A stretch of DNA of 64,000 nucleotides from Corylus avellana (GCF_901000735.1 NC_081547.1:27949382-28013381), one strand, 5' to 3'; counted from the stretch's first letter, positions 12,401-24,046 are shown. Notes: generated from the sequence alone by a model not told the origin. Program-made: numbers and translations.

Positions 12401-12613
12401 CTACTTATGCTAGGGAATCTAACTTTCCATTATTTGGTTTCCACATCGATACCATGGAACTAATTTAGAGTCTCCGTTCGCATTTGGCAGCTTGGTTTGG
12501 GTGATGTGATTGATCGCAACATTCCTTCTCAAGTCACTATTGATGGTTGTGTCCCAAAAAATGTTGCTTGTGGCTGGTGGCATACCCTTCTTCTTGCCGA
12601 ATCACCCACTTGA
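6430..12613 (+). CDS. RCC1-repeat (UVR8-like) beta-propeller protein, 11 exons, 489 aa
   Basis: Exons: 6430-6646, 7374-7447, 7535-7619, 7934-8065, 8159-8395, 8565-8804, 9360-9403, 10654-10836, 11228-11318, 12234-12277, 12491-12613. All introns are GT-AG and the joined frame is open. The protein carries RCC1-type blades from end to end: VYMWGYLPG near the N-terminus, KLITWGS, EVYTWGWKEC, VWGWGYGGEGQLGLGSR, LLTFGWGLYGQCGQG, DVYAFGGNQFGQLGTG and KVFCWGWNKYGQLGLGD, each followed by an AxGxxHT/S block. A Ser/Arg-rich linker with a basic TKRRR segment, a possible nuclear signal, interrupts the blades. RCC1-fold proteins act as exchange factors, photoreceptors or scaffolds, so the exact role is unknown. 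The Trp cluster alone does not prove UV-B sensing. The length and the downstream WAKL neighbour fit Arabidopsis At3g53830. The exon 5 acceptor could also be at 8144, adding five residues. Confidence 0.9.
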
Positions 12614-13884
12614 ATTCTTCACTTGCTAGAGAGGCCTTCCCACAATTTTGTAGTTAGCAGTTTTCTAGATTGGCAACTTACCGAGTAATATGTATATGTA
12701 CATACAGTAGCTTGTATACATATACATATAATTTGCATGTACTCGATTCTTTCATGGCTGATGTCCATCATGACTGGCCCTATCTATAACACCGTTGCAA
12801 GAACCAAGCATCGGTTCCAATATGTGCAACATTGTTGTTCATCCATTGTGTATCTCTTTATGCAACTTGAACCCTCTAATGTAGTAATTGGCGAGGGATA
12901 AATAACTTTCTGATGTAATGTAATGATATGCCTTGTAATTGTTATGTACAGGAGTGTTTTTGTATTCCTTCAATTACATTGTGGATGATGTTTTGGATTT
13001 TAATAGGGCCAAGTTTTTATGTTCTCTAATTTAGTCTATTAAATTTATGTGATTGTTTTATAAATTTAAAAAATGCATGTGAAAATGCTTTTCGCATATA
13101 TTTTGAACACATGTCGGGTACAAGATTGAGTTGCTGGCCCTACCCGAGTTTCTAGAACTTGGACTCGCACTTGCTAGTGGACCCATGGCCCCGAACCAGG
13201 GTAGGAAATACAGTGGGCGTTGCCACAAGAACCGGTGGGTCTTAATTATGGGGATATGTGTGAACAGTTATTGATGAAATAAAGTCAACAAAATGGATTG
13301 CTGAAAGTGATTTCATTCAAACAAGGCATTGAGTAGTCAGAGTAGAAGGTTCTCTTCCTTTTAAATTGTTGAAAGATGATTTTAATATTGATTAGACCAT
13401 TTTTACTTTATATTGCCTCCCATGTATTCCGGTTTACCTTTATTATTTATATTATCTTTTCCCTATAAAACAAAGTATTTGAACCTAACAGTCAACCTCA
13501 AAAACCCAAAGAATGTGAGTTTTATTTTAGGAAAATCATATATTTTTTCAAATTATAATAGTAAATTTTAGAAAGGGGTATGTATCATCAAATCCTTTCA
13601 CATTCTAAATATACAGAACTTCTTCTTCTTCTTTTTTGTAAATAAAGAAGAATGTGTAAAGTATAGAGATGTTCACAACCCATAATTCAAAATTATTCAC
13701 ATTAATTAGTTTTTTTCGAGCGAGTAATACTACATAACACATTTTTATCACACAATGCTAATGTGATAGTTTCAATTAATCCATGAATTAGTCCTTTTTT
13801 AAATTTAAAAATATCATATCAGCATTGCTAGTATTTATTAAAAAAAAAAAAAATTGGGACAAATCTTAACCTTTAAAACCATCA
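12614..13884. other. Intergenic: 3' flank of the RCC1-like gene
   Basis: Probably includes the 3' UTR (T-rich, with TGTAATGTAATG near 12915). The rest is AT-rich with no recognisable gene. Confidence 0.45.
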
Positions 13885-14194
13885 AGAGTGGTGGTTCAAT
13901 GGTTCAAAAAAAATTTTCAAGTGGTCAGGACATGTACTAGGGCGTAGGTTCGAACTTGTGCAATGGAGAATTTTCACATATGCCTGATTAGTATTAGCCG
14001 CTTTGAATTTTCATTGATGCCATGATGGAGCTGGGTTAGACTATGGCTCAGTCGGACTTAAGAGAGCGCCTGCGATTCTAACCGTTTAGTCCCCTCCTCA
14101 TGTGCGGCTCACAGCAAATAGGTGCTTACGCTTAAGTAAGATAGTCACAATTGATCTTTCCGGCCTACCCTTTTTAATTAGAAAAAAAAAAAAA
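13885..14194 (+). mobile_element. tRNA-derived SINE with poly(A) tail
   Basis: The left end has a Pol III A-box-like stretch (AGTGGTGGTTCAATGGTTC, about 13887). A near-perfect B box GGTTCGAAC follows at 13947-13955. A tRNA-unrelated body comes next, and the element ends in an A-run (about 14180-14194). This order of A box, B box, body and A-tail is the hallmark of a plant SINE. Target duplications were not resolved, so the outer limits are approximate. Confidence 0.7.
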
Positions 14195-14363
14195 TACATA
14201 TATTAATGGATAACTCAGAAGTAAGAAGACTTGTTGTTTTTCAGATAAAATCCTAATCGAGCATTAAAATGGATAAAACTAACTAAAGGTTTAGACAAAA
14301 CAAATAAAAAACAATAATGTGGAGGCCACGACTGAAACTATAGACTCAAGTGAAAATTAAAAA

Positions 14364-14743
14364 GGGGAAACTTCACTAAGGACCCCCAAACTTTCACCCG
14401 TTTTGAAATACCCCCCCTGAACTTCAAAATCTCTCAACTTGGTCCCCTAAACTTTCAATTGCTCTCAATTTGGACCCTTCCGTTAATTTTAGCCGTTAAA
14501 AATTCAAAAAAAGACCAAAATATCCCTGATTTATGTTTTTTTTTTAAAATAAAAAAACGTTTTAGAAGTTGAAATTTTATACAAAAGTCAGGGGTATAAA
14601 CGTCATGTGACGTTTAAAATCTGACAGAGGAGTCCAAATTGAAAGCAATTGAAAGTTCAGGGGACTAAATTGAGAGATTTTGAAGTTCAGATGGGGTATT
14701 TCAAAACGGGTGGAAGTTTGGGGGTCCTTAGTGAAGTTTCCCC
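14364..14743. mobile_element. Mutator-type foldback MITE in the WAKL promoter region (9-bp target duplication)
   Basis: The 380-bp element has long inverted arms: GGGGAAACTTCACTAAGGAC at the left returns as its complement ending GAAGTTTCCCC at the right, and similarity extends over more than 100 bp per arm. It is flanked by a perfect 9-bp direct repeat AATTAAAAA (14355-14363 and 14744-14752), the length expected for Mutator-like transposition. It ends 191 bp before the WAKL start codon, so it lies in or next to the promoter and leader of that gene. Confidence 0.85.
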
Positions 14744-14904
14744 AATTAAAAAAGATTGTCAACGATATCAGAAAACGACAAGCACAATTTGCCAACGAAA
14801 TTTCTCTATCTTTCTGCCAAATACACTTCACAAAGTTTGACGGGAACATCTCCACATTCATTTCAACATCCAATACGTGAAATCCACTTCCCAGTTCCCA
14901 CCCA

Positions 14905-14934
<30 letters not shown>

Positions 14935-14935
<1 letters not shown>

Positions 14936-16146
14936 TGGAGGCGACCACTAAGCTGCTCATATTCACGGCGGCGCTGCTAATGTGCGCCGGGTGCGCCACC
15001 TCCGCTGTACGCTGTCCCAACTGCGGCAACATCACAATCCCTTACCCGCTCAGCACGGGCCCCACGTGCGGGGACCAGTCGTACAAGATCCTGTGCGACG
15101 CGGGCTCGCTCAAATTTGATACGCTCAACAACAGCTACCCGATCACGTCCATCAACCCCTCCGCCCAACGGTTCGTGATCAGGCCCTCGAATTTCCTCCC
15201 AAACACCTGCGTCACCTCGGATATAGCCCACCAGGGCGTCCAGCTGAACAGCAGCCTCCCCTTCAACGTCACCAGCAGCAACACAATCCTCTACCTCAAC
15301 TGTACCAGCGACCTCCTCAGATCACCATTGAATTGCTCGTCAACGAGTCTCTGCCACGTGTACGTCAACAACAGTGGGGCCGTGGGTCCATGCGAGGACT
15401 CACCACTTTGTTGTACGTTCCGTGCGGGCGGGTCGTCCACCTCGTACATGATCCGGGTCCGGCAGTCCGGATGTAGCGCTTACTCGAGCTTTGTGAACTT
15501 GGATCCGACCTTGCCCGTGAACCGCTGGCCCCAGCCGGGTCTGGAGATCCAGTGGGTGTCGCCTCGGGAACCGGTGTGCGGGTCTCAGGCGGACTGTAAT
15601 GATGGGTCAAACTCTAACTCTAACTCCACTTGTGGGCCCGATCCAGCTGAGGCTGGGGTCCGCCGGTGCTTCTGTAACCCGCCGCTTGTGTGGGACCCCG
15701 TTGAAGGGGTGTGTGTTGAGAGTAAGTTGGATTTTTTTTCTTTCTCTGACAGATACTTAACAGGAGGAGTGCACTGGCTAACACGTCGCTTTGCTTTGTT
15801 TTGTAACTTTGTTTGTGTGTTTATTTGTTTTTTTTTTTTTTTTTTTGAAGATTGTCAAATTACTGGGAGTTGCGGCGATTCAGACCGGACTGCACTCATA
15901 GCAGGTACTTTCTAATAACAGGATTGATTAACACTAATTTTAAATTGATTGACTTGGCATATTTTAATTTTAATTTTAATTTTTTTTTTTAAGTAATTGA
16001 CATGTAATGATGCAAATTACTTAAAATATGTTATCTCAATTAATATAAAATAGGTGTAAAAAATAATATTAATCTTATAAAAAAACAATTTTGGACATAA
16101 CACTCTGAGGTGGAATCATAATTTTTTATTTGGGAGGTTGGAACCT

Positions 16147-16187
<41 letters not shown>

Positions 16188-18639
16188 CTATATGTGTGGA
16201 TGCGTGTTTATGTAAAATAAAAATAAACAAGTCTTAAGTTTAATTTCACATAAAATAATAGTGTACAAGTTGAATTTATGAATGTTTTACTTCCAAATTG
16301 AAAGTGTGCTTAAGACGCATCCCAAGTTTAAAATTAAAAAGATTTGACATAAGAGTAGACATGTCATAGTATTTTTATAGGAGTTTTAAAAAAATTTGAG
16401 GTTGTTGAAGACACTCCAAAGACATACATAGGAGTTTTAGAAAATTTATAAGTTAATGTGTCAATTTACGTGTACATACATCCAGGGCCGGAGCCAAAAT
16501 GTTGACTCCGGGGGCATTTTTTTTTTAATGGATAAAAAAATATAATTAATTAAAAATATTTAAAAGAAAATTAAATATAGAAAAATGATTTTTTTGGTCT
16601 CCTTTTTGTGCTTTGCAAGTGCAGAGTGTGTATGATTATTTCTTAAAATAAAACAAAACTTCAGCTTGGTTAGAAACAAAATGTGGCTCAGAAGGTTTTG
16701 ATAGGAACAAAACATTTTTTTTATTCTTGTCAGAAGGTTTGACAAGTTATACCCCTCTTTCTATCTTTTTTGGTTCTTTTCTTTTTGGCATGCAGCTGTA
16801 CTGCTCTTTCTTTCTTTTTTTTATTCTTATTTTTGTCTTGCATTCCTTACCTTTCGGCTTCTCTTGTTAATGAAATGGTGCGTAGTGAAAGTAGTGAAAT
16901 TGTACATCTTCAACCTCATTTCTCTAAAACTCTCAAATTTATGGCTGAAGCTTCAACCTCATTTCTTTGAAACTTTCAAATTTATGGCTGATGTTTAGGG
17001 GTCAAGGAGCATAATCATGGCTGAGAGGGGCATATGAAAATAATTTACCATGTTAAGGAGAATTTTCGGAGCCCCTGCATGCATCGGTCACTAAATAATT
17101 CAAATTTGATTGTTTAATTTTCACTTATATTGTGCCACATAAATTTATGAGAAAGTTGTAAATTGTAATAAAATGTATAATACCCTAACCAATGATTTTA
17201 TATTAAGGCTGAATGTCTGAATAAGACAAGGTCTATGTTGTAAGAGTAAAATAATTATTGGGGGTTATAGAATATATAGTATGTTTTTTGTATTAGGTTT
17301 GATATATTTTTCTATAAGTATTTATCAAAGTTGTTTGTCTATAATCAAATATCTAGGATTTTATTATTTTTCTTTGCCTAGATAATTTTTTTTGTATAAA
17401 TAATTTATGTAATACAATTAATTATATATATTAAAGTCTTTCAATTTCAATAAAGATACAAACTATATATCACAAATTTTTGTAGTCTCTTTTTTATTTT
17501 ATTTTATTTTGCATATTTTATATTCTTTTATATTTTAACATTAATTTGTCTAACAAAAATGAAAATGTTTTGTAGGTTTAACTAGTGGTCTTGCTGCAGC
17601 GCTGGTTGTGACCATCATTGCAATTCTACTCTACAAACGCCATAGGCTCATCAAAGAAGCACAAGAGCGACTGGCCAGAGAGCGTGAAGAAATCCTAAAC
17701 GCCAACGGCGGAGGCAGAGCTGCAAAGCTCTTCACCGGCAAAGAGATCAAGAGAGCAACACACGATTTCTCCAGAGACCGCCTCCTCGGCGCCGGAGGGT
17801 ATGGAGAAGTCTACAAAGGCATTCTACATGATGGCACTGAAGTTGCTGTCAAGTGCGCCAAGCTTGGAAACACCAAAGGCACCGACCAGGTCCTCAATGA
17901 GGTCCGGATTTTGTGCCAAGTCAACCACCGAAGCCTCGTGCGCTTGCTTGGCTGCTGTGTTGAGTTAGAGCAGCCTATTTTGGTGTATGAGTATATTGAA
18001 GACGGAACTCTTTTAGAGCATTTGCAGGGTCGGAAATCCGGTGGCCGAAGTAGCCTTACTTGGAACCATCGTCTCCGCGTCGCCCACGATGCTGCAGAAG
18101 GCCTTGCATACCTCCATTCCTCTGCAGTTCCTCCTATATATCACCGAGATGTTAAGTCCAGCAACATTCTGCTCGATGAGAAATTGAATGCCAAGGTTTC
18201 GGATTTCGGGTTGTCTAGGTTGGCTCATACCGACTTGAGCCACGTCTCGACATGTGCTCAGGGAACTCTTGGATACCTTGATCCTGAATATTATAGAAAC
18301 TATCAGCTGACTGATAAAAGCGATGTTTATAGCTTTGGAGTTGTGCTGTTGGAGCTGTTGACGTCTCAAAAGGCTATTGATTTTAACAGGGACCCAGATG
18401 ATGTGAACTTGGCAGTTTATGTGCAGAGATTGGTGGAGGAAGAGCGGTTGATGGATGCCATTGATCCGTTGCTTAAGGAGGGAGCCAGCACTTTGGAGTT
18501 GGAGACTATGAAGGCCTTGGGTTTTCTTGCTGCGGGTTGCTTGGAGGAACGCCGACAGAACCGGCCTTCCATGAAAGAAGTCACCGAGGAGATTGAGTAC
18601 ATCATAAGTATTTCCAAGGCAAAGGAGGTGCAGAATTAG
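14935..18639 (+). CDS. WAKL15: Wall-associated receptor kinase-like protein (WAKL15/20 type), 3 exons, 634 aa
   Basis: Exons: 14935-15721, 15851-15904, 17576-18639. The protein starts with a hydrophobic signal peptide (residues 1-24). A Cys-rich extracellular galacturonan-binding-type domain follows (CPNCGNITIPYPLSTGPTCG, many NxS/T glycosylation sites). A transmembrane helix lies near residues 284-300 (GLAAALVVTIIAILLYKR). The cytoplasmic Ser/Thr kinase is complete: glycine loop GAGGYGEVYKG from residue 352, VAVK lysine about 373, C-helix Glu about 389, HRD about 470-472, DFG about 490-492 and GTLGYLDPEYY activation segment, so it is an RD kinase predicted active. No EGF repeats are seen, as in the WAKL15/20 group. 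Such receptors sense wall pectin or pathogen cues at the plasma membrane. Exon 1 is GC-rich compared with its surroundings. Intron 2 (1,671 bp) holds a hAT MITE and an AT microsatellite. Assignment to WAKL15 rather than WAKL20 rests on the RCC1 neighbour. Confidence 0.9.
16152..16181. repeat. (TA)n microsatellite in WAKL intron 2
   Basis: An uninterrupted TA dinucleotide run inside the large second intron of the receptor kinase gene. Confidence 0.8.
16483..17077. mobile_element. hAT-type non-autonomous element in WAKL intron 2
   Basis: The 595-bp element begins CAGGGCCGGAGCCAAAA and ends TTTTCGGAGCCCCTG, imperfect inverted ends. Flanks CATACATC (16475-16482) and CATGCATC (17078-17085) match at 7 of 8 bases, a slightly decayed hAT target duplication. 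The interior includes a TTGGTCTCCTTTT segment and CTTCAACCT repeats shared with the insert at 241-778. There is no transposase frame. Confidence 0.75.
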
Positions 18640-19503
18640 TTACTCAACAAGCTTCTTGGGAGACGGATCAGTAATTAATCAAGCACTTCATTCTAGGATT
18701 GTGTATACCATCGTTGTTAGTTTTTGAACATTTTTTTTCCTGCCCTAGAGTGTGTTTGACGTTTATAATGTGTATGGATGAATGTCAACTTGATCTTGCT
18801 TGTACCTTGAGTTTATATTTTACATTGTCTGTTTGCAACATTAAAAATGATTCGAAAAACATTTGTAGGATCCATTCCAATTGCATGTCCATTTTGGAAT
18901 TTGAAAAGGTAACTGTGAGAACATTCTTAGAAGATCCACCTGCCCCAGCACCAACAAGTGCTAAGACAATTCGAAATTTGTTTGGACAGATAAACAAATA
19001 TTTGCCAGGACATGTGAAAGAGCAGCTAAAAAAAAAAATTACACCAAAAAGCATAAACCAATTTATGTGTCATCAAAGGTTCCTCCAAAACCAAATATCA
19101 CAAATCTACCATGAGACATAAACATTCCGTTTTCCACAGGCCGACTAGGATCAAACTGTGCTTTGCATCACGAATAATGCATACAAGAATCAGAAAACCT
19201 TCAAAGAAAAAATGATACATCGAACTTCCAATCATTAATTCAACTCAAAAAAGGGGGAGAAAAAAGAAAAACTCCCTTACCGAAAAGGCTAATGAAGATA
19301 CAATATGATGAAAGTATACTGATGGCATCGCATCCATTTTAATTCTCCAATAACTCTTGTGACAAATAAAAACCTAAAGAGGGCAGCAAGAATGAATACT
19401 CCAGGACAGGTAAACGAAACCCAAAAACCACCGTTATCAGCAAACTATGATTGCAACCCTAAACAAAATTTGTGAAGGCCAACTTCCTGGCAGATCCAAT
19501 AAT
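18640..19503. other. Convergent intergenic region between WAKL and eIF3g
   Basis: The two genes end facing each other, so this region should hold both 3' UTRs. A plus-strand frame over 18699-19121 includes a somewhat protein-like stretch (FLEDPPAPAPTSAKTIRNLF) but has no family match I know. I do not call it a gene. Confidence 0.5.
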
Positions 19504-22349
19504 CTAGTTTGCTCTGGGTGTAGCCCATTCAACTCGAAGGATAAGGCTGTCATAACCATATCCATTGAGCTTGCTGATAGCTCTCTCAGCATCTTCCCTG
19601 TTTACAAAGTTGACAAAACCAAAGCCTCTACTCATGCCAGTCTTTTGATCAATAGCAACATAAACACGAGTAACAGCACCAAATGGGCGGAATAGTTCAA
19701 GCAAATCGGGCTCCCGAGTATCCTCTGACAAATTAGTGACCCGAACTGAATTTTCATCATTCCTGCGCCTCATATCGGATCCACTGGCTCTTTCTGCACC
19801 TGGTCTCATGCTTGGAGGCACATAAGCTGCCTTGCCACCACCAGGTGCAGCCACAGTGGTATCCGATGCAGGAGGCTTATCAACGAAGGCATCGGTCTGT
19901 GGGGCAAGATCCTTGTAAGGGCACCTAGATGTCCAGTGGTCACCTTTCTTACCACAAGTCCTGCACACCATGAGAACAGCACCTGCTTTACCAAGCTGAG
20001 CCAAGTTGTCCCCTGCTACCTTGGATTCTTCTGCTTTGGTACCTGTTGGCAAGTCCATATTAGAAATAAGTACTAGAATACCAAGATCCACGCTAGATGA
20101 CAGGAAACTAAGACTATAAAGAGCCTAAACAAACTTTAGCCAACCAACAAACACTGCTGGATATTGCATCATTCTTCACAATCAGAAAATTAAAACCAAC
20201 AGTTCCCCAATGAAGAAAATTATCAAGAGAAGATATAAAGGTGTTGACTTTTGTGAAAGAAGAATGAAAAGAAAAAAAAAAAAAAAAAGTTCTGAAAAGA
20301 TGTTTACTTTTTTCGGGAGAAGTGAAAATAAGGAAAGGGGGGAGGGCAGAAATATTTGCCAAACAGAGCCGAAATGAAAGCACATACAAAGTCCATTTAT
20401 CTAAAAATTTACACACTCTACGCTACGAAAGGAGGCTTGAGATTTATAGAAGTAGAGGCCTCTGATTGTTTCCTAAACCACCATGTCAAAGCAAACATTG
20501 GGATAGAAAATCCTTATTCCTTATTGGATTGTGAATAACAATGCCATACGTCAATACTGAGTAATGCTAATACAATTACTCATCAATACCAGATATCCCT
20601 TGGGACATAATTGTTTCTTTACATGTAAATGCAATAGTATGGTGCCTATTATGACCAGGGTTCGGACTTCATGTAGACAACAAGTAGCTAATTATATGCT
20701 AATTTAAGTTCATGAGAAAAAAAAATTAGCTTCCACATACAACTTCAGGAACATGATCTTTATGCCTATCCATAAGTAGTGAGAGCAAGCTTGGTTCTCT
20801 GGCGCCTGGCTATTTCCAACTGGTTTAAGGTAGACCAAAGGATGAAGGTTTATAACCACAAAAGGAATGATGCACGGTAGGTCATAGTTTCATTACACGC
20901 CCAAGCCATATGAAAATGAGAGAGCGTGTCAAAAGAAAATAATATCAAATCCACAAGTCATGAACCCAAAGCCTCAAGGCCTGGGCCAATGGCAGAGCCA
21001 AAAATTCATCTTTGGTGGGGATGAACTAAAATAATAAAATATAATCACGATAATTTTTTTTTGTTCTCTTTATATAATATGCTTTTATTATATATAAAAA
21101 TATGATATGTCAATTCATAATATATGTATCACAAAAAGTATATCTATCAAACTTCATAAATATGTGCCAAGATTGATATATCAGTAAGGTAACATGGAGG
21201 CACTAGGACAAAAACAAAAAAAACAAAAGAACCAAAAACAAAGTGCCTAAAATTGCAACCTGCTTTCTTTCATTCATTGTTTCATTGGATGTCAAATTTA
21301 TTTGTGTTGTATATACTATACAGCTCAGATACATGGATGGTCACCTCAATAAAATTTGTAAAACAAGTTAAAAATACATTTTTCATTTGACCACATTGAA
21401 ATGGATTTTTTAGAAAAAAAATTTTAAAAAAACTTTAATTTCTATAATAATATATCACAATCACATCTATGTAGTTTTTACTGCAATTGAACTAAATTTC
21501 TTATTCATCAACTCTCTCAGCAAATAGAGAAGTACTTAAGAACTTTAAAAGGCAGGTGCCCCATGGGCTATAATCGAGCATTGTTTAAATGGTATATTTG
21601 GGCTTCAACCCATTATAAGACCCACAATTAAAGTACAACAATTGCAGATACAAAGGACAAAGTGTTATTTGTTAAAGTGACAAAACTCACAGTGACAGCA
21701 TAAAAATTAAAGAGAGAAGACAAAACAAGATTTGATTGTAACCTCTTCCACTGGCCTGGGCAAACATAAAATCACTGAAAAAGACCCACCAACCATAGAG
21801 AAAGAGAAGCCATCTGGTTTCTTAGTTTTGCTTAATTCTAACCACCAATAGTTAAATTTTCATAGCCACAATACAAGTCATTGAAGGTAGCAACAGCAGA
21901 TATTTCTAAGTCTACAATACAATGAATCTACTATGTTCAGCACAGTGTAGAGTTTGTCTTAAAAGGTCATAGATTTCTTTCCAGAAGATTGTCCATTCAT
22001 ACTAAGCGACTATAAGATCCTAAATTAGCTACAAGCTTAGACACAGAGAAACCAAGACAATCCTAAAGTTTGTGAATTTTCCGATGCTTAGATTTTTAAT
22101 CAATTGAGACCCTTGGAAACCAAAGCTCCATGAGCTATTCTAATTCAACCATTTTGCTTAGTTTAGATGAATGCTCACAATTCACTCACAAGGGGAAAAA
22201 AAAAACGAATTTTGCGTTTCTAAAAATCCAAAACACCTTTAAAATACATATTTTTCAGATCTCGTTTTCATTCACATTCCTCAGCAACCAAACAGAAAAT
22301 CAAATTAAGCAAATCAAAACCACAAATATGAACACATGAAAACACACGT

Positions 22350-22388
<39 letters not shown>

Positions 22389-22758
22389 CAGGAGCCCTGG
22401 GGCGCTCAAGAAGGATCTCCTCGGTGGAGACCATGGTGAGTCGGCTACCAACGTCCTCACGAACCGCGTCGCCGAACTTGGGCCAGGACCGGCGCTCCAC
22501 TGCCCGTTTGCTCAGCTGGGCCTTAGCGAGCTTCCGGACCCGGGTCGTGGTCGTGATCTTGACCTTGTTTCCGTCTTCGTCGAACTTGTACTCGATCACT
22601 TTCTTGATTCCGTTCTCGTCCGGACCGATTATTTGGCGAGGCGGGAGCAGGAAGTCCAAGTCCTCACCGTCGTCCTCATCGAGCTCTCCCCACCGGACCT
22701 TGCTCGGTTGGGTCGTCGGGTTCGGGCCCGGAGCTGAAACGAATTTGTCGAGCGCCAT
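19504..22758 (-). CDS. TIF3G1: Eukaryotic translation initiation factor 3 subunit G (eIF3g), 2 exons, 302 aa
   Basis: Exon 1 is 22389-22758 and exon 2 is 19504-20042, with a 2,346-bp GT-AG intron; the junction restores RPRAPG-TKAEES. The N-terminal eIF3g domain contains KVRWGELDEDDGEDLDFLLP and the IIGPDENGIKKVIEYKFDED stretch. A CCHC-like zinc knuckle (CRTCGKKGDHWTSRC, from residue 150) follows. The C-terminal RRM spans about residues 219-302, with RNP2 SVRVTNLSED and RNP1 SRGFGFVNF. The subunit belongs to eIF3, binds mRNA/18S rRNA and eIF4B-type partners, and promotes scanning and reinitiation in the cytosol. Exon 1 is GC-rich, and a long (CT)n tract lies at the 5' end of the intron. Exon 1 and most of the intron recur at 25445-30327 beyond the N gap; exon 2 does not. 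Confidence 0.95.
22352..22387. repeat. (GA)n microsatellite at the 5' end of the eIF3g intron
   Basis: A run of about 18 GA units on the plus strand, read as CT on the coding strand. The eIF3g intron starts at 22388 with GTTCTCTCTC, so the dinucleotide array begins within the first bases after the splice donor. Confidence 0.9.
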
Positions 22759-23941
22759 GGTTTGTGGATGTGAGCGTGTGTCCTATGGTGGCTTTGGAGA
22801 CGAGGGTTTGCAACTTTGCACGAAAACGCAAAGGATATGAGAAGAACTGAAAAACACTGAAAGACTCTGGGTATTCGGCTTGTAATACAAATGGGCTCCT
22901 CTTTGTTTCTTTTGGTGGGCGGGCTGGCTATGTTAACCTTTATTATTAATTTGAGTTGGGCTTTTCAAGCGAAGTCTTGCATGGGCCATATCTTTTTTTT
23001 TTTTTTTGGGTTGGCTGTGTGACGAGAGCCATGTTGGTTTGATAAAACAGCTTTCTTGAATATGGATCTCGAAGATGAGGTTTACACGCCAAATCTTGAA
23101 TGTTTGATGTGTCATTTTAAATACAAGTTAGGAATAGAATTTCATCATATTTATTAATTTTTAGAACACTTTAATCCAAAATTATTTAAAATAAGCTCAA
23201 CAAATAGGCACAAAAAGGCCTAAAACACCTCAAAAAGCCTATATATAAAAAAAAATTATTATTATTATTTTTTTTAAAAAAAAAGGATTATAAAACTGCA
23301 AATAACTGTTAACAGCTTGTGCACCCTAATGATAAGCTCTACATTAGTTTAATATTCATATCTTAATAAAAAATATGGTATCCATTGCATTTCTTTACAA
23401 CTTTTACTAAATTTCTCTTGTAAACTAATGTGCCCGTCCACATTTTATTAAAAATAAAATAAAAAAAATAGCACCACATAGATTGTCACGTAACAATTCA
23501 CATTTTAGTAACTAGGGTGATACATGTCACATAAATTGACACATCAAATTTATAAAAAGCTTATAATAAAAACTATAATATCCCTAAAAACACTAGCTCA
23601 TTTACGTCACAAAAATAAAATAGAGCGTTGAAATGAAAAAATGTTATAGAATTCTAAAGTAGTCGAAACACACCGAACATAGATAAACTCGAATATTCGA
23701 CATCCCACGAGGAATTTCAACATAGTTAGTGGTCAAAGAACAGAATAATTAAGACAAAACAGTTCGGATACAAGATTAATCAAAGCGGTTGATCTGTTAC
23801 AATCCCGTGGAAAAGGCACATTAGTGGGAAAAAAAAAACTGCTTAGAAAGGTGGCTTGTCCAGTCGTCCCTAATTATTTGATAGTCGATGAAAAATAAAA
23901 ACTCAAAGGTAGGTGATGATGGAAAGTTAAGCCTAAAAGTC

Positions 23942-24046
23942 TTATTGTTCAACCTCGGCCCACAGAGTGGCCTCCCACTGCACGTAGACTGCTCTTGCTT
24001 CATCCACCTTTCCGGTTTCAAAAACTTGCGCAGAAAGCACAGCTGA
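23942..24046 (-). other. Short protein-like frame, possible gene fragment (also at 28922-29026)
   Basis: On the minus strand a frame ending at a TAA (23942-23944) encodes LSAQVFETGKVDEARAVYVQ followed by a WEATLWAEVEQ end. Its composition looks like genuine soluble protein rather than random AT-rich DNA. There is a possible splice acceptor just before it, but no start or partner exon was found. The family is not recognised. It may be a terminal exon or a relic. Confidence 0.3.

Noticed and set aside
15722..15915. Read-through of WAKL exon 1 as a 326-residue single-exon protein
   Set aside because: The GAGA/GTAAGT donor at 15721 and the acceptor before 15851 restore the expected VENCQITGSCG sequence. 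The read-through segment is T-rich intron.
18699..19121. A gene of 140 codons between WAKL and eIF3g
   Set aside because: The start is arbitrary, the first half is T-rich UTR-like sequence, and no homologous family is recognised.
20992..21560. An element of the GGCGGAGCC family starting CAATGGCAGAGCC
   Set aside because: The left motif fits, but the proposed right end (near GGCAGGTGCCCCATG) does not pair well and no 8-bp target duplication is present.
22130..22339. Plus-strand 69-codon frame inside the eIF3g intron
   Set aside because: AT-rich, no family pattern, antisense to an intron, and duplicated only because the whole segment is.
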